From assembly GCA_964564025.1 (NCBI GenBank), contig CAZLZO010000031.1:1-16509 (forward strand): a stretch of 16,509 bases of DNA, given 5' to 3'. The stretch's first letter is position 1. Every line of letters starts with the position of its first letter. A model generated the notes under the pieces. It was not told the DNA's origin and searched no databases. It saw nothing but the letters and a program-made list of their open reading frames with translations. Positions 1 to 7,826 of this stretch are shown here, piece by piece. Origin of the DNA: DRYM01 sp964564025. GTDB lineage: Archaea; Thermoproteota; Thermoprotei_A; EX4484-217-1. The position numbers and the translations under genes are program-made.

Positions 1-2
1 AC

Positions 3-143
3 GGTTTTTCGATGAGGTTTCTACAGTGGGCGGCAAGAGCATACTTTAATGTTGCTGCAGCTGAGGAAGGTGCCGGAGAACTTATTGACGCATTATGGTT
101 AGCGAAACGTACCCGTCGAAAAAGATTTCTTAAAACAGCTTAA
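3..143 (+). CDS. C-terminal end of an unidentified protein (partial)
   Basis: One frame stays open from the left edge and encodes 46 residues before a TAA at 141-143. The peptide starts GFSMRFLQWAARAYF, passes through an Ala/Glu-rich helical stretch and ends in a basic tail (KRTRRKRFLKTA). The other two forward frames stop within the first 50 bases, so this is the likely tail of a gene that begins outside the window. I do not recognise the family. The basic tail would fit a nucleic-acid-binding or ribosome-associated protein, but that is only a guess. Confidence 0.5.
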   Translation, partial: GFSMRFLQWAARAYFNVAAAEEGAGELIDALWLAKRTRRKRFLKTA

Positions 144-545
144 ACTATACATTACTACCTTAAATTTTCATTTTTAGAGAAAAAGTTACATCTTTAGCTA
201 TACAGATTAACTTATGTACTTTAATGATAAATAAGGCTAAGAAAGCTACTTCAAAACCCTGCTTAAATTAATATTTGATATGCTAAACAATCTCATCCTA
301 AAAAGCTCATAGTAAACTTGAAAGGAACAGAAGAAGTTTATTAAGAACTCTCCGACCATTTAATTGACGCATAACTTATTAGTGAGCATAAGAAATAGGG
401 TTTAAGCTTATTCGATAAGAAAGAAATGAACTGCTTCTTTTGCTTAAACGCTTTCTTCACCTCTCCTACGTTTCTTTAGTTTTCTCACTTGACCACGCTT
501 TTGATAATGCATATTATGGATTATGCTTGCTTACTTTGCTTAGTT
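144..545. other. Gene-free AT-rich stretch
   Basis: About 400 bases lie between the partial gene and the tRNA promoter. Every frame is broken by frequent stops and the longest ATG-started stretch is about 15 codons. I see no RNA-like GC-rich segment, no tandem repeat and no clear inverted repeat. It may be decayed sequence or simple spacer. Confidence 0.5.
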
Positions 546-560
546 AAGAAAGTTTTAATA
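546..560 (+). promoter_or_regulatory. Probable TATA-box promoter of tRNA-Tyr
   Basis: A purine-rich stretch (AAGAAAG) is followed by TTTTAATA at 553-560. The mature tRNA starts at 597, so a start about 25 bases after the TATA element would give a leader of roughly a dozen bases. That layout is usual for archaeal tRNA genes. It is inferred from spacing only. Confidence 0.45.
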
Positions 561-596
561 TCTCTAATTTGACAAATGAGAAACAGACAGTGGTTT

Positions 597-767
597 CCCG
601 CGGTAGCTCAGCGGCAGAGCGCCCGGCTGTAGAGGGGCCCCCTAGCGCCCCCCGCGTACATGACGAGCGCCCATATGTGGGCGTTTGTGAGGATGATTGT
701 ACGCTGGCGTTTGCCTCTTGGGGCAGATACCGGGTGGTCGGGGGTTCAAATCCCCCCCGCGGGACCA
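597..767 (+). tRNA. tRNA-Tyr (GUA) with an intron at 37/38
   Basis: The cloverleaf can be built by eye. The acceptor stem CCCGCGG (597-603) pairs with CCGCGGG (757-763). The D stem is GCTC/GAGC (606-609, 617-620), the anticodon stem CCCGG/CCGGG (622-626, 730-734), and the T stem GGGGG/CCCCC with loop TTCAAAT. The discriminator is A764 and CCA is encoded at 765-767. Joining 597-632 to 729-767 gives a 75-base tRNA with loop CTGTAGA, so the anticodon is GTA. The C1:G72 pair with A73 is the known archaeal/eukaryal identity set for tyrosine tRNA. The intron splits the loop between positions 37 and 38, the usual archaeal site. The gene lies tail to tail with the CcdA-like gene, ending 10 bases short of that gene's stop. 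Confidence 0.95.
633..728 (+). other. Archaeal tRNA intron (96 nt) with extended structure
   Basis: The splice sites fit a bulge-helix-bulge form. The outer helix is the anticodon stem, and the central 4-bp helix is CUGU (627-630) with GCAG (723-726). The bulges are AG|A (631-633) and AU|A (727-729). The intron-side helix is less regular: GGGGC (634-638) can pair with GCCTC (713-717) across a larger internal loop, so the motif is a relaxed one. Inside, GCGCC (645-649) pairs with GGCGT (706-710), GCGTACA (654-660) pairs perfectly with TGTACGC (698-704), and CGCCCA (668-673) pairs with TGGGCG (678-683). The splicing endonuclease should remove it. No open frame worth calling lies within it. Confidence 0.85.
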
Positions 768-776
768 CTTACTTTC

Positions 777-1928
777 TTATGTTGTTATTATTGTGTATAG
801 TGCGTATGTTGAAACTGTTATGATTAGTATGTTTCTTATTGTTGTTACGTGTTTTTTGCTTACATAGTTTGTTATGTATGTTGATGCTGCTGCTGTAAGT
901 ATTAGTGGAATTATTATTACTGCATTGTATATTGCTATGTAAGCTATTTTCTCGTAAAGTAGTTTAACGTTTTTGCTAAGATAGGCTAGGAAAACAAAGT
1001 ATGGTGCTGAAGAACACATCATGAAAGTTATTGCCATTAAACCTCCTACAATGAATGATAGGGGAATTGAGTATTCTGAAACCATTTTCACAACCATTTT
1101 CCTCTTCAAAGAATCCGCGTAACCCCTAAGCAAACCTGTTTTAGAGGAAAACATGTTGAACAATACGAACCCATATCCGAAAACAGCAACTGCAACTAAG
1201 AGAAACCGGCTTGCTTCCAAAATAAGAGATACACCCATACCTATGAGGAAATATGAAATGTAAACACCTAAAACATAAGCTAATGCAGTAGCATATTTTT
1301 TAGCTTTAGAAGTGAAAGCAATTGAAGTAACAATTATAGCCAGGAAAACCATAGCACATGGATTCAAAGAATCAGCTACGGCAAGAGATAGGAGAACAGG
1401 GAAAACCATGCCGAAACTTGCTTCACCAATTCCCTCATGAATGCTTGTTGACTCCAGTACTATGGAGTTAACTGCTTCAATAATAGTTTTATTAGTTATT
1501 TCCTTTACTGAAACACCTGCAGCCGTAGGATACAATATTTGCAAAGTGTTTTCCTTAGCTAAAGAACCATTAATTAGGGATAACCAGAACTCCTTATCCA
1601 AAATAGCTCCCTGAACTACGGCAACAACCCTATCTTCATAAATAACTGCTGAAGTTGGAACAGCAGCTTCAAGACCAATTGTAGAAACCAGTTCATAGAA
1701 TAATGAAGCATGCTTTTTATTCTTAACAAGGTCTAGGAAAACGTAGGGTAATCCTTCATTGTCAAGGAACTTTTTCAAACTCGTACATGCAGGGCACAAG
1801 TGTGAACCGTAAACTACAATGTAGCTTTTATTTTCAGTTGAAGCATTAACTAAGGAAATACATGTTAAAATAAGTAATGCTAAAAGCAAAGCACTAACTT
1901 GTTTCTTCGAGACCATAAGGCTACACAT
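777..1928 (-). CDS. Thioredoxin/glutaredoxin-like domain fused to a CcdA/DsbD-type membrane domain
   Basis: A 383-aa membrane protein. Residues 11-28 form a signal or anchor helix. Residues about 35-135 form a thioredoxin-fold domain with the active-site motif CPAC (45-48) and a VPTS segment (Pro91) that fits the cis-proline. From about 172 onward there are several hydrophobic helices. The hallmark NPC of the CcdA/DsbD transmembrane domain is at 189-191 (SLNPCAM), and a second membrane cysteine lies at 305 (MMCSSAPYF). In this family the two membrane cysteines carry electrons from cytoplasmic thioredoxin across the membrane, and the fused outer domain would receive them. A DsbA-like protein is encoded about 1.5 kb away. 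ATG1 at 1928 and ATG5 at 1916 are both possible starts; a TATA-like CTATATTA lies about 35 bases upstream of the first. Confidence 0.8.
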   Translation of the reverse strand: MCSLMVSKKQVSALLLALLILTCISLVNASTENKSYIVVYGSHLCPACTSLKKFLDNEGLPYVFLDLVKNKKHASLFYELVSTIGLEAAVPTSAVIYEDRVVAVVQGAILDKEFWLSLINGSLAKENTLQILYPTAAGVSVKEITNKTIIEAVNSIVLESTSIHEGIGEASFGMVFPVLLSLAVADSLNPCAMVFLAIIVTSIAFTSKAKKYATALAYVLGVYISYFLIGMGVSLILEASRFLLVAVAVFGYGFVLFNMFSSKTGLLRGYADSLKRKMVVKMVSEYSIPLSFIVGGLMAITFMMCSSAPYFVFLAYLSKNVKLLYEKIAYIAIYNAVIIIPLILTAAASTYITNYVSKKHVTTIRNILIITVSTYALYTIITT

Positions 1929-2066
1929 CGCATGATCTATTCTAAGAGAGTAGCTAATATAGTGATATCGGATTAGGCGGTAATAAATGGAAACTCCAAA
2001 AACTTATAGTAAACGCTGAGTATAAGTGAAAACGTTGATTGGGAAAGAGAAAAACATTGTAAACTT

Positions 2067-2390
2067 TTATGCTTGCTTCTTTTCCTCTTTAGCTTCCTCC
2101 TTCTTCTCAGCTTCTTCCTTAGGTTTCTCTTCTGAAACCTCTTTCTCCAGCTTCTTAAGTTCCTCTTCAAGTTCCTTCTCAATTTCCTCAATAGGTTTAG
2201 GTGGGGGAGTTGTTGCTAAAGTATAACCTATCCATGCAAGTATTCCGAAAACACCAGCTACAGCAATGAATCCTGTTAGCTGCAGTATCAGCATTGAATA
2301 TTCCGTGAAGAAAACAAGCCAGCCATAAACGACGATAACGATTAGTGAAACTATGAGTAATCCTATGCCTAATATTTGATCCCTACTCAT
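2067..2390 (-). CDS. Small membrane protein with two helices and a Lys/Glu-rich tail
   Basis: About 107 residues. After a short start (MSRDQ) come two hydrophobic helices (about 6-27 and 33-56), then PPPKPIEEIEKEL and a long acidic/basic alternating tail likely to be an extended helix or coiled coil, ending EEKKQA. I do not recognise the family; similar two-helix proteins with charged tails are common and uncharacterised in archaea. The open frame extends to a TTG at 2444, but I chose the ATG at 2390. A TATA-like TTTATTTAA at about 2450-2460 would start transcription near 2430, downstream of that TTG, and the first hydrophobic helix follows this ATG directly. The Glu/Lys tail may be cytoplasmic, but its topology is not shown by the sequence. 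Confidence 0.65.
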   Translation of the reverse strand: MSRDQILGIGLLIVSLIVIVVYGWLVFFTEYSMLILQLTGFIAVAGVFGILAWIGYTLATTPPPKPIEEIEKELEEELKKLEKEVSEEKPKEEAEKKEEAKEEKKQA

Positions 2391-2499
2391 AAGGGCGTCA
2401 TCCTCAACATTTCTTCTTACATGGTCAAGAAAATCCTTATGCAAGTTCTTGCTTAAATAAATTATCCTTAATTTCCAAATAAGCTTCTATTAGAAAGTT

Positions 2500-2979
2500 T
2501 TAGAGAAGATTTTGTAAATCCTCCACTTTAATTACTCGAATAGTTTTCCCTAAGTTACTGCAGAGTTTAGCTAGTAATTTGAAGTGATCATCTTTACCTA
2601 ACACTATAACCGGAATGTTCATAGATAAAGCAGCAGAAGCTGATGAAATATCCCCCCACGGTATATTGTACTTGCTTCTGTAAGACTCAATTCTTAACAT
2701 TCCTAACCACATAGCATAACTTGTACCTTCAACTACACTTAGCTTCTCCGAAACCAGTTTAGCATAACTTAACGCTGTTTCCGCATCGAACCCTAGTTTG
2801 TAAGTTGCTGAAGCAAGCTCTCCAATGTTAAATAACCCCACATGTAAAGTTAGTTCACCTCTCTCATGCATGTACAGTATTTTCTTAACACTTTCCCATC
2901 CAGCTTCTCTTGTAAGTGGAAGAAGCAAAGGTCCCGTGTCAATGGCGATGTTTTTAGATAATTTCCTCAATTCTTTCAT
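2500..2979 (-). CDS. vapC: PIN-domain ribonuclease toxin (VapC-like)
   Basis: A 159-aa PIN domain, the nuclease fold of VapC toxins that cleave tRNA or rRNA using divalent metal. The conserved acids can be placed: Asp14 (IAIDTG), Glu54 (NIGELA), Asp110 (PWGDISSA) and Asp131 (LGKDDHF). All four are present, so the enzyme should be active. Its start overlaps the end of the AbrB-type gene upstream by 26 bases, the standard antitoxin-first operon layout with translational coupling. The segment before Asp14 (MKELRKLSKN) is slightly longer than in many VapC proteins. Its RNA target cannot be predicted from sequence. Confidence 0.85.
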   Translation of the reverse strand: MKELRKLSKNIAIDTGPLLLPLTREAGWESVKKILYMHERGELTLHVGLFNIGELASATYKLGFDAETALSYAKLVSEKLSVVEGTSYAMWLGMLRIESYRSKYNIPWGDISSASAALSMNIPVIVLGKDDHFKLLAKLCSNLGKTIRVIKVEDLQNLL

Positions 2980-3235
2980 TTTCCAATTTTTCCTCCTTCA
3001 CTCTCTCCTTAAGAAAAACATCTATGCTTCCCTTAGGCTTAATATTTTCAATAAATTCTATGAGCGACTTAGATTTCCTTAAAATGATGCTATCATCAGT
3101 AATTGTAATAATTAATTCATCTCCCTCTCTAATGTTTAGTTTTTCCCTAACTTCCTTAGGTATAGTTATTGTAAACCTCTTTCCGACCCTAACTTTTAAG
3201 GAATTAACATTTACTTTATCTAATATCTTTACCAC
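2954..3235 (-). CDS. vapB: AbrB/MazE-type antitoxin of the vapBC1 pair
   Basis: A 93-aa protein. Residues 12-54 form a swapped-hairpin AbrB domain (VRVGKRFTITIPKEVREKL, then IREGDELIITI), which in this family dimerises and binds operator DNA. The C-terminal 35 residues are charged (FLKERVKEEKLENERIEEII) and are the expected toxin-binding tail. The start is a GTG at 3235 preceded by GGGTG. A TATA-like ATTTAAGA about 30 bases upstream suggests a very short leader. The partner toxin overlaps the 3' end. The promoter faces away from the DsbA-like gene, so the 3236-3412 gap is a divergent promoter region; VapB probably represses its own operon there (inferred). Confidence 0.85.
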   Translation of the reverse strand: MVKILDKVNVNSLKVRVGKRFTITIPKEVREKLNIREGDELIITITDDSIILRKSKSLIEFIENIKPKGSIDVFLKERVKEEKLENERIEEII

Positions 3236-3412
3236 CCAATTAGAACATTACTAGACATATCTTAAATAATGTTACTGTATTTTCTGACTGAATATTCTGA
3301 ATCATTATCTAACTTGTTGAATAGTAAAGTTATAAGCGGTAAAACTGTTAGTTTCTTTCATGACTACTTAAATAGTTCTATTTTGAATACTTTGTTGGCG
3401 TAGTGGTTAGGT

Positions 3413-4771
3413 ATGGTTAAGAGAAACATTAAGATCATAGCTGCTGTGGTTATTGCAACAATTCTCGCATTTTCATTGGTGCTTGGGGTACTACCTTACT
3501 TACTAAGTGGTTTGTCTAAGAAACCCCTTGAAACCCTGCCTCAAACACCTGAAACTTCGCTTCCAACCAGCTGTGATATGCCCTATGTTTTAATATCAAT
3601 TTATAAGGGTGATAGTAAGCTTCCACCACAGATTCTAAGCTATGTTAGAGACTATTTTAAACAATACATACCTGAAGGACAAGAATTAACCGTATGCGAG
3701 CTCCCATGGAATCACAGCATGTTTAAAGGACATGTTTTCAGAGCTTTCCCTGCATTAGCTATTAAAGCTGAAAACGTTTCTAAAACATTTATGGACCATG
3801 TTGGAGAAAAAATTGGCGAGAAAATTTACGTAATAAGGTATTCTTTAGCAGTTGATTTAGCTACGAGATACGGTATTCCAGTTCAGTACAGTTTCGAAGC
3901 GAAAGCCGAAATAGTTCAGGGTGTAACGGAGTATAGCAGAATAGATAATGAAACATTAGCTAGCAAATTAAAATATCTTCTATCACTAATAGCCGTAGCT
4001 AATGTAACAGAGGTTAAGCTTGTAGAGCAAACACAATACCCTGATATTGAAGCTTACCCCGCAGTACTTTACTCCTCAAGCAAAAACATTTCAGAACAAC
4101 TACCGTATTTGAAACCTTACCGTGGAAAATACCTTATAGATCCAAAATATGCGCTACCACTAGTTGGGCTAATATCATACACTATAGGGGCTCAAGTTTA
4201 CACTGAACTTCACGGTAAAAAACCTGAAGTAGGTGTGGTTGTAGGAAGCTCTGAAGCACCAATATCCCTAATTGTTTTCGCCGATTTAGCATGCTCTTAC
4301 TGTGCAAAACTAGTTAATGAAACACTACCTAAACTAGACGATTTAGTGAGGGAAGGGAGAATTTCTATAAACTACGCTTACAGCCCATCACCACATATGA
4401 TGAAGGAGCATGCAACACTACAGTGCTACTTAAAGGTTACAGGTGATCAAGAAGGATATGTTGAAATAGTTAGGGAATTAGCATCTAAATTCCTTAAGGA
4501 GAGAAAAGCGGCTACTGAAAGCGAAATTAAAGCTTTAGAGCTTAAAGCATCTAATGGAACACTTGACTTTTCCGAAATAGAGAAGTGCGTGAACGAAACA
4601 GGGATTAAATTGGTTGAAGAAGTTTTTAACGAAGCTTCGGAAATAAGTGTTACAGCAACTCCAACAATTATAGTTTGGAATAATAGGGAAAACATTGGAA
4701 TAATTGTGGAAGGATACTTACCAGCAGATAAATTAGAGGAAATCATAGATAACCTACTTTCTACAGTATAA
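3413..4771 (+). CDS. Membrane-anchored DsbA-like thiol-disulfide oxidoreductase
   Basis: A 452-aa protein. Residues 8-31 are an N-terminal hydrophobic anchor, so the rest is probably outside the cytoplasmic membrane. Residues about 272-452 form a DsbA/thioredoxin-fold domain: the active site is CSYC (294-297, FADLACSYC), and TATPT (414-418) carries the cis-proline, with an inserted helical segment between. Two further cysteines, 338 and 392, could form a structural disulfide. The first half (about 52-260) is a domain I do not recognise, with Cys54 and Cys95. Substrates are probably secreted proteins. The CcdA-like fusion nearby is a plausible redox partner. A TATA-like CTTAAATA lies at about 3367-3374, roughly 40 bases before the ATG. 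Confidence 0.8.
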   Translation: MVKRNIKIIAAVVIATILAFSLVLGVLPYLLSGLSKKPLETLPQTPETSLPTSCDMPYVLISIYKGDSKLPPQILSYVRDYFKQYIPEGQELTVCELPWNHSMFKGHVFRAFPALAIKAENVSKTFMDHVGEKIGEKIYVIRYSLAVDLATRYGIPVQYSFEAKAEIVQGVTEYSRIDNETLASKLKYLLSLIAVANVTEVKLVEQTQYPDIEAYPAVLYSSSKNISEQLPYLKPYRGKYLIDPKYALPLVGLISYTIGAQVYTELHGKKPEVGVVVGSSEAPISLIVFADLACSYCAKLVNETLPKLDDLVREGRISINYAYSPSPHMMKEHATLQCYLKVTGDQEGYVEIVRELASKFLKERKAATESEIKALELKASNGTLDFSEIEKCVNETGIKLVEEVFNEASEISVTATPTIIVWNNRENIGIIVEGYLPADKLEEIIDNLLSTV

Positions 4772-4930
4772 TCTCATTATAAAGTACTGGTAAAGTAGTA
4801 ACCTAAACCTCTTATTCCATTATCCCCTATAAAAACTGTGGAATTTACGCTTCCATAGACATTTTAAACAACTGTTTTATTCGCCAATTTCCCGTACGCT
4901 CCTTAGCTTTGTTAAGAGTGTTTAAAGAAA

Positions 4931-4961
4931 GTTTTTAATGTACTGAATAGTTAAAATATTC
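4931..4961 (+). promoter_or_regulatory. Candidate promoter and operator of the regulator/radical SAM operon
   Basis: GTTTTTAATG (4931-4940) can serve as a TATA box. Just downstream, GAATA (4945-4949) and TATTC (4957-4961) form an inverted repeat around an AT-rich centre, between TATA and the likely start site. The first gene of the operon encodes a DNA-binding protein, so self-regulation here is plausible. GGTGG at 4976-4980 is the ribosome binding site for the ATG at 4988. Confidence 0.35.
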
Positions 4962-4987
4962 TAAACAGTCTATACGGTGGCTAGGTA

Positions 4988-5374
4988 ATGTATAGCTTAG
5001 TTAAGCTCCTTAAAATGATTGGCTTACCTGCAACTGTTGCATTGGTTTTAGCTGTTCTCATAATTGAGAATAAGCCTTTATCACTTAACGAACTCTCAGC
5101 TAAAACAGGATACACTAAAGGCCACCTATCTTCAATACTTCGGCTCCTTGAAACCAGGGAACTTATTGAAAGAGTTTATGAGAGAAGAAGGAAGCTAATG
5201 GTTAAGGTTAGGGGGAACGCTATTTTCAAACTACTAAAGGAGCATTTGAGAAACTTAAGGAAAGCCACACAGGAAGCAATTGCCCAAATAAGGGACGAAA
5301 TTGTTTCAGAACTTAAACTTGTTGATGAGGAACTTTCCAAAATGCTCAAGAACTTGGAGGGTAATGATTTATGA
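4988..5374 (+). CDS. Winged helix-turn-helix transcription regulator
   Basis: A 128-aa protein. Residues about 12-75 form a winged helix (MarR/TrmB-like). The helix-turn-helix runs through LSLNELSAKTGYTKGHLSSI and the following LLETRELIERV, with a basic wing (YERRRKLMVKV). From about 80 to 125 there is a long charged helix likely to dimerise. I see no ligand domain. A GGTGG site lies 7 bases before the ATG. The stop overlaps the next ATG (ATGA), so it is the first gene of a three-gene operon with the unknown protein and the radical SAM enzyme. It may control that operon (inferred from position). Confidence 0.75.
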   Translation: MYSLVKLLKMIGLPATVALVLAVLIIENKPLSLNELSAKTGYTKGHLSSILRLLETRELIERVYERRRKLMVKVRGNAIFKLLKEHLRNLRKATQEAIAQIRDEIVSELKLVDEELSKMLKNLEGNDL

Positions 5375-5679
5375 CTTTAAATTTTGAAAAGAAATCATTC
5401 CACATAGTAGTTATAGACTCAGGTAGGGTGGATTACGGTTTAGTTTTGGAGAAAATAGTTAAGAATGGAATGATGGGTTACAGTAGGTTCACAATACATG
5501 TTCTTTCAAACCATGAAACACCATTTCACCTTGAAAAACTTAGAAGCATTATTCAAAACAACATAGCATACACGCTCATAATAAGGTATCATAAGCTTAC
5601 AGAAAACAATGTTAAAGAAGTTCTTACTGAAGTGAAGAATAAACCTCACGAAATAATTGGAAACTTTAAAGTTAAGTAA
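5371..5679 (+). CDS. Unknown small protein, translationally coupled to the regulator
   Basis: A 102-aa soluble protein whose ATG overlaps the upstream stop by four bases. I do not recognise it. It has an alternating strand/helix look: FHIVVIDSGRVDYGLVLEKI, then FTIHVLSNHETPFHLEKL, then AYTLIIRYHKL and a lysine-rich C-terminus. This could be a small alpha/beta fold. It has no cysteines and no obvious metal or nucleotide motif. It sits between a DNA-binding regulator and a radical SAM enzyme, with 16 bases to the latter's ATG, so it may be a sensor or partner subunit; that is inference from position only. Confidence 0.6.
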   Translation: MTLNFEKKSFHIVVIDSGRVDYGLVLEKIVKNGMMGYSRFTIHVLSNHETPFHLEKLRSIIQNNIAYTLIIRYHKLTENNVKEVLTEVKNKPHEIIGNFKVK

Positions 5680-5695
5680 GGGAAGGTGTTAGCTC

Positions 5696-7216
5696 ATGAG
5701 CGGTTATGAAGTTGTTTTAACTAGCGATAGAACAATGATGACAAATCATCATGGAAAAGAGTTTTTAGGATTCCTAACAACAGGTCCAGCATTAAACATG
5801 CCTGAAGAACTATGGTTATGGCTTGGAGCACCTAAACCTAAGGTTGACAGGGAAGGAAAACCTGTTGAAGCACCTTACGGTATGAGAAAGGTTGAAGCAA
5901 AACTTTTGGAAGCAGGATTTAAAGCTGCAATAATAGATCCAGACCATTTACATAAGCACTTAGACTCTATGAAAATACTTATGCTTGGACACCACGACTA
6001 CTTCGCATACGGTCCTCCAAGTAGTGAGTGGTGGATGATAACAGGTAAGGAACCCATTAACAGAGTTTCGTTTAGGAAGCTTATGGAGAGCCCCGCTGTT
6101 AAGAAGGCGAAGGAGAAAGGTGTGAAAATTATAGCTGGAGGTCCAGGTGCTTGGCAGTGGCTTTGGGAGCTAGAGTACTGGAGAAAGTGGGGTGTTGACC
6201 TGGTTGTTGAAGGTGAAGTTGAAAGAGTCATAGTTGATATTGTTGAGAAAGCACTAAACAATGAACCACTACCTGACTATATTTACGTTGGCCCTCAGGA
6301 TAGCCCTAGTATTGAAGAAATACCTGTGATTAAAGGTGCTAGCGTTAACGGCTTAGTTGAAATAATGAGGGGTTGTCCTAGGGGATGTAGATTCTGCCCC
6401 GTAACCCTTAGATCCCTAAGATTTATTCCCTTAGAAAAGATTAGGGAGGAAATACTTGTGAACCTTAGAGCCGGAATTAAAGGTGTTCTCCTACATAGTG
6501 AAGACGTTTTCCTATACTGCGCTGAAGGCGTTAGACCAAATCCTAAAGCCATAATGAAGCTTCATAAGTTAGTTAGAGAACTTGTCGGAGAAGAAGGAGC
6601 TATTGGGTGGTCTCATTTAACACCTTCAACAGTTAAGTATGCTGAAGAAAAATATAGGCTAGTATCTAAGCTAATGGATGAAATCATTTTAACGGATAAG
6701 CAAAGGTTCATAGGTGTTCAGGTAGGTGTTGAAACAGGTTCTCCAAGACTAGCTAAGCTAATAATGCCGGGTAAGGCTGCACCTTACCCCCCGGAGAAAT
6801 GGCCCGAAATAGTTGTTGATGCCTTCAGAATAATGCATGAAAACAACATAATACCTGCAGCAACAATAATTCTCGGAGTACCCGGTGAAAAACCTGAAGA
6901 CGTAGTTAAAACAGCTGAACTACTTGATGAGCTAAAGCACTATAGAAGCCTAATTGTTCCAATGTTCTTCGTACCTATGGGGGCTATGAAGAATCTTGAT
7001 TGGTTTAGAAGGAAAAATGTGAAAGGGGAACACATAGAGGTATTGCTTAAAACACTCTACCATTCAACATTCTGGGCTGAGGAAATAATGGACAAATACT
7101 ATTTGCGCGAAGCTAAAATGGTTCCAATAAGGATTATGTTGAAAATCTTCATAAAATATGTGAAGTATAGGGTTGAGAAGCTTAAGCCTCAAATAGAGGA
7201 GCTTTTACGACATTAA
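5696..7216 (+). CDS. B12-binding-type radical SAM enzyme
   Basis: A 506-aa protein. The N-terminal about 190 residues look like the cobalamin-binding-type domain seen before many radical SAM cores: a YGMRKVEAKLLEAGF helix followed by AAIIDPDHL, then VKIIAGGPGAW and DLVVEGEVER. The radical SAM core starts near residue 220, with the cluster motif CPRGCRFC (C-x3-C-x2-C) in EIMRGCPRGCRFCPV. Further core marks are VGVETGSPRL and ILGVPGEKPEDV. The C-terminal region ends in basic helices. The family (COG1032-like) includes methyltransferases and cyclases, so the reaction and substrate are unknown. It is the last gene of the regulator operon; an AAGGTG site lies just before the ATG. Confidence 0.8.
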   Translation: MSGYEVVLTSDRTMMTNHHGKEFLGFLTTGPALNMPEELWLWLGAPKPKVDREGKPVEAPYGMRKVEAKLLEAGFKAAIIDPDHLHKHLDSMKILMLGHHDYFAYGPPSSEWWMITGKEPINRVSFRKLMESPAVKKAKEKGVKIIAGGPGAWQWLWELEYWRKWGVDLVVEGEVERVIVDIVEKALNNEPLPDYIYVGPQDSPSIEEIPVIKGASVNGLVEIMRGCPRGCRFCPVTLRSLRFIPLEKIREEILVNLRAGIKGVLLHSEDVFLYCAEGVRPNPKAIMKLHKLVRELVGEEGAIGWSHLTPSTVKYAEEKYRLVSKLMDEIILTDKQRFIGVQVGVETGSPRLAKLIMPGKAAPYPPEKWPEIVVDAFRIMHENNIIPAATIILGVPGEKPEDVVKTAELLDELKHYRSLIVPMFFVPMGAMKNLDWFRRKNVKGEHIEVLLKTLYHSTFWAEEIMDKYYLREAKMVPIRIMLKIFIKYVKYRVEKLKPQIEELLRH

Positions 7217-7225
7217 CTTAAATAC
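7216..7225 (+). promoter_or_regulatory. TATA box of the small heat-shock gene
   Basis: ACTTAAATAC lies about 38 bases before the GTG start, giving a predicted start site near 7245 and a short leader that holds the GGTGG site at 7251-7255. It overlaps the stop codon of the radical SAM gene, so the heat-shock gene probably has its own promoter. Confidence 0.4.
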
Positions 7226-7258
7226 ACTCATAAATAATCTGTACTTACTTGGTGGAGA

Positions 7259-7795
7259 GTGGGAAAATTGTTCAATGAGGACTTGTTTAGGAAAATTCTT
7301 AAGAAGTTCATGAAGGATTTTGAAGAATTCGAGAAACAACTCTTCAAAGACGAATTTTTAGAAGTAGAAGAGCCAACTGGTGAAGCTGAAGAGTATTTTT
7401 ACGGATTCTCCCTAACAATAGGTCCTGATGGGAAACCTGTGATTAGAGAGTTTGGAAGTAAGCCTAAAAGAAAACACATAATTGAAGAGGAACAATTTGA
7501 AACTTCAACTAAGCCCAAAATTGTTGAGGTTCCGGAGGAAAACTCTGAAGATGTAGATGTTTTCGAATACGATGACACAGTAGAAGTTGTTGCTGAAATA
7601 AGGAACGTAAACAAGGAGGACATAGATGTTAAAATACTTAGCGATAGAGAAACACTTGTAATTAAGGCTCCAGGATACTATAGGAAGGTGAAGCTTCCAG
7701 CAAAAGTGAATCCTTCTTCAGCAAAGGCACACTATAGGAACGGGGTTTTAGAAGTAACTATAAGGAAGCAGGAAAACACTATAAAACCAGAGTAG
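7259..7795 (+). CDS. Hsp20/alpha-crystallin family small heat-shock protein
   Basis: A 178-aa protein. The N-terminal part has the archaeal Hsp20 signature YGFSLTIGPDGKPVIREFG (about 48-66). An acidic linker follows, then an alpha-crystallin domain from about 96 to 172: DVFEYDDTVEVVAEI, then VNKEDIDVKI and the final strand NGVLEVTIRK. The usual C-terminal I-x-I oligomer motif is not clear; the end is QENTIKPE. It should be a cytoplasmic ATP-independent holdase. The start is a GTG close behind GGTGGA; a TTG three codons later is an alternative. Its own TATA box overlaps the end of the preceding gene. The next gene is convergent. Confidence 0.85.
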   Translation: MGKLFNEDLFRKILKKFMKDFEEFEKQLFKDEFLEVEEPTGEAEEYFYGFSLTIGPDGKPVIREFGSKPKRKHIIEEEQFETSTKPKIVEVPEENSEDVDVFEYDDTVEVVAEIRNVNKEDIDVKILSDRETLVIKAPGYYRKVKLPAKVNPSSAKAHYRNGVLEVTIRKQENTIKPE

Positions 7796-7826
7796 ATGAG
7801 AAAAGCCCTTATAAACTCCCTTTCGT

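Noticed and set aside
144..545. Decayed gene in the first intergenic region
   Set aside because: No frame gives a recognisable protein fragment; stops are dense in all frames.
544..823. Two overlapping open frames of 74 and 84 codons
   Set aside because: Both run across the tRNA-Tyr and its intron; the length comes from the GC-rich RNA gene, not from coding.
1973..2226. Ser- or Arg/Lys-rich open frames on both strands
   Set aside because: They mirror the Glu/Lys-rich tail of the small membrane protein; low-complexity antisense and out-of-frame shadows.
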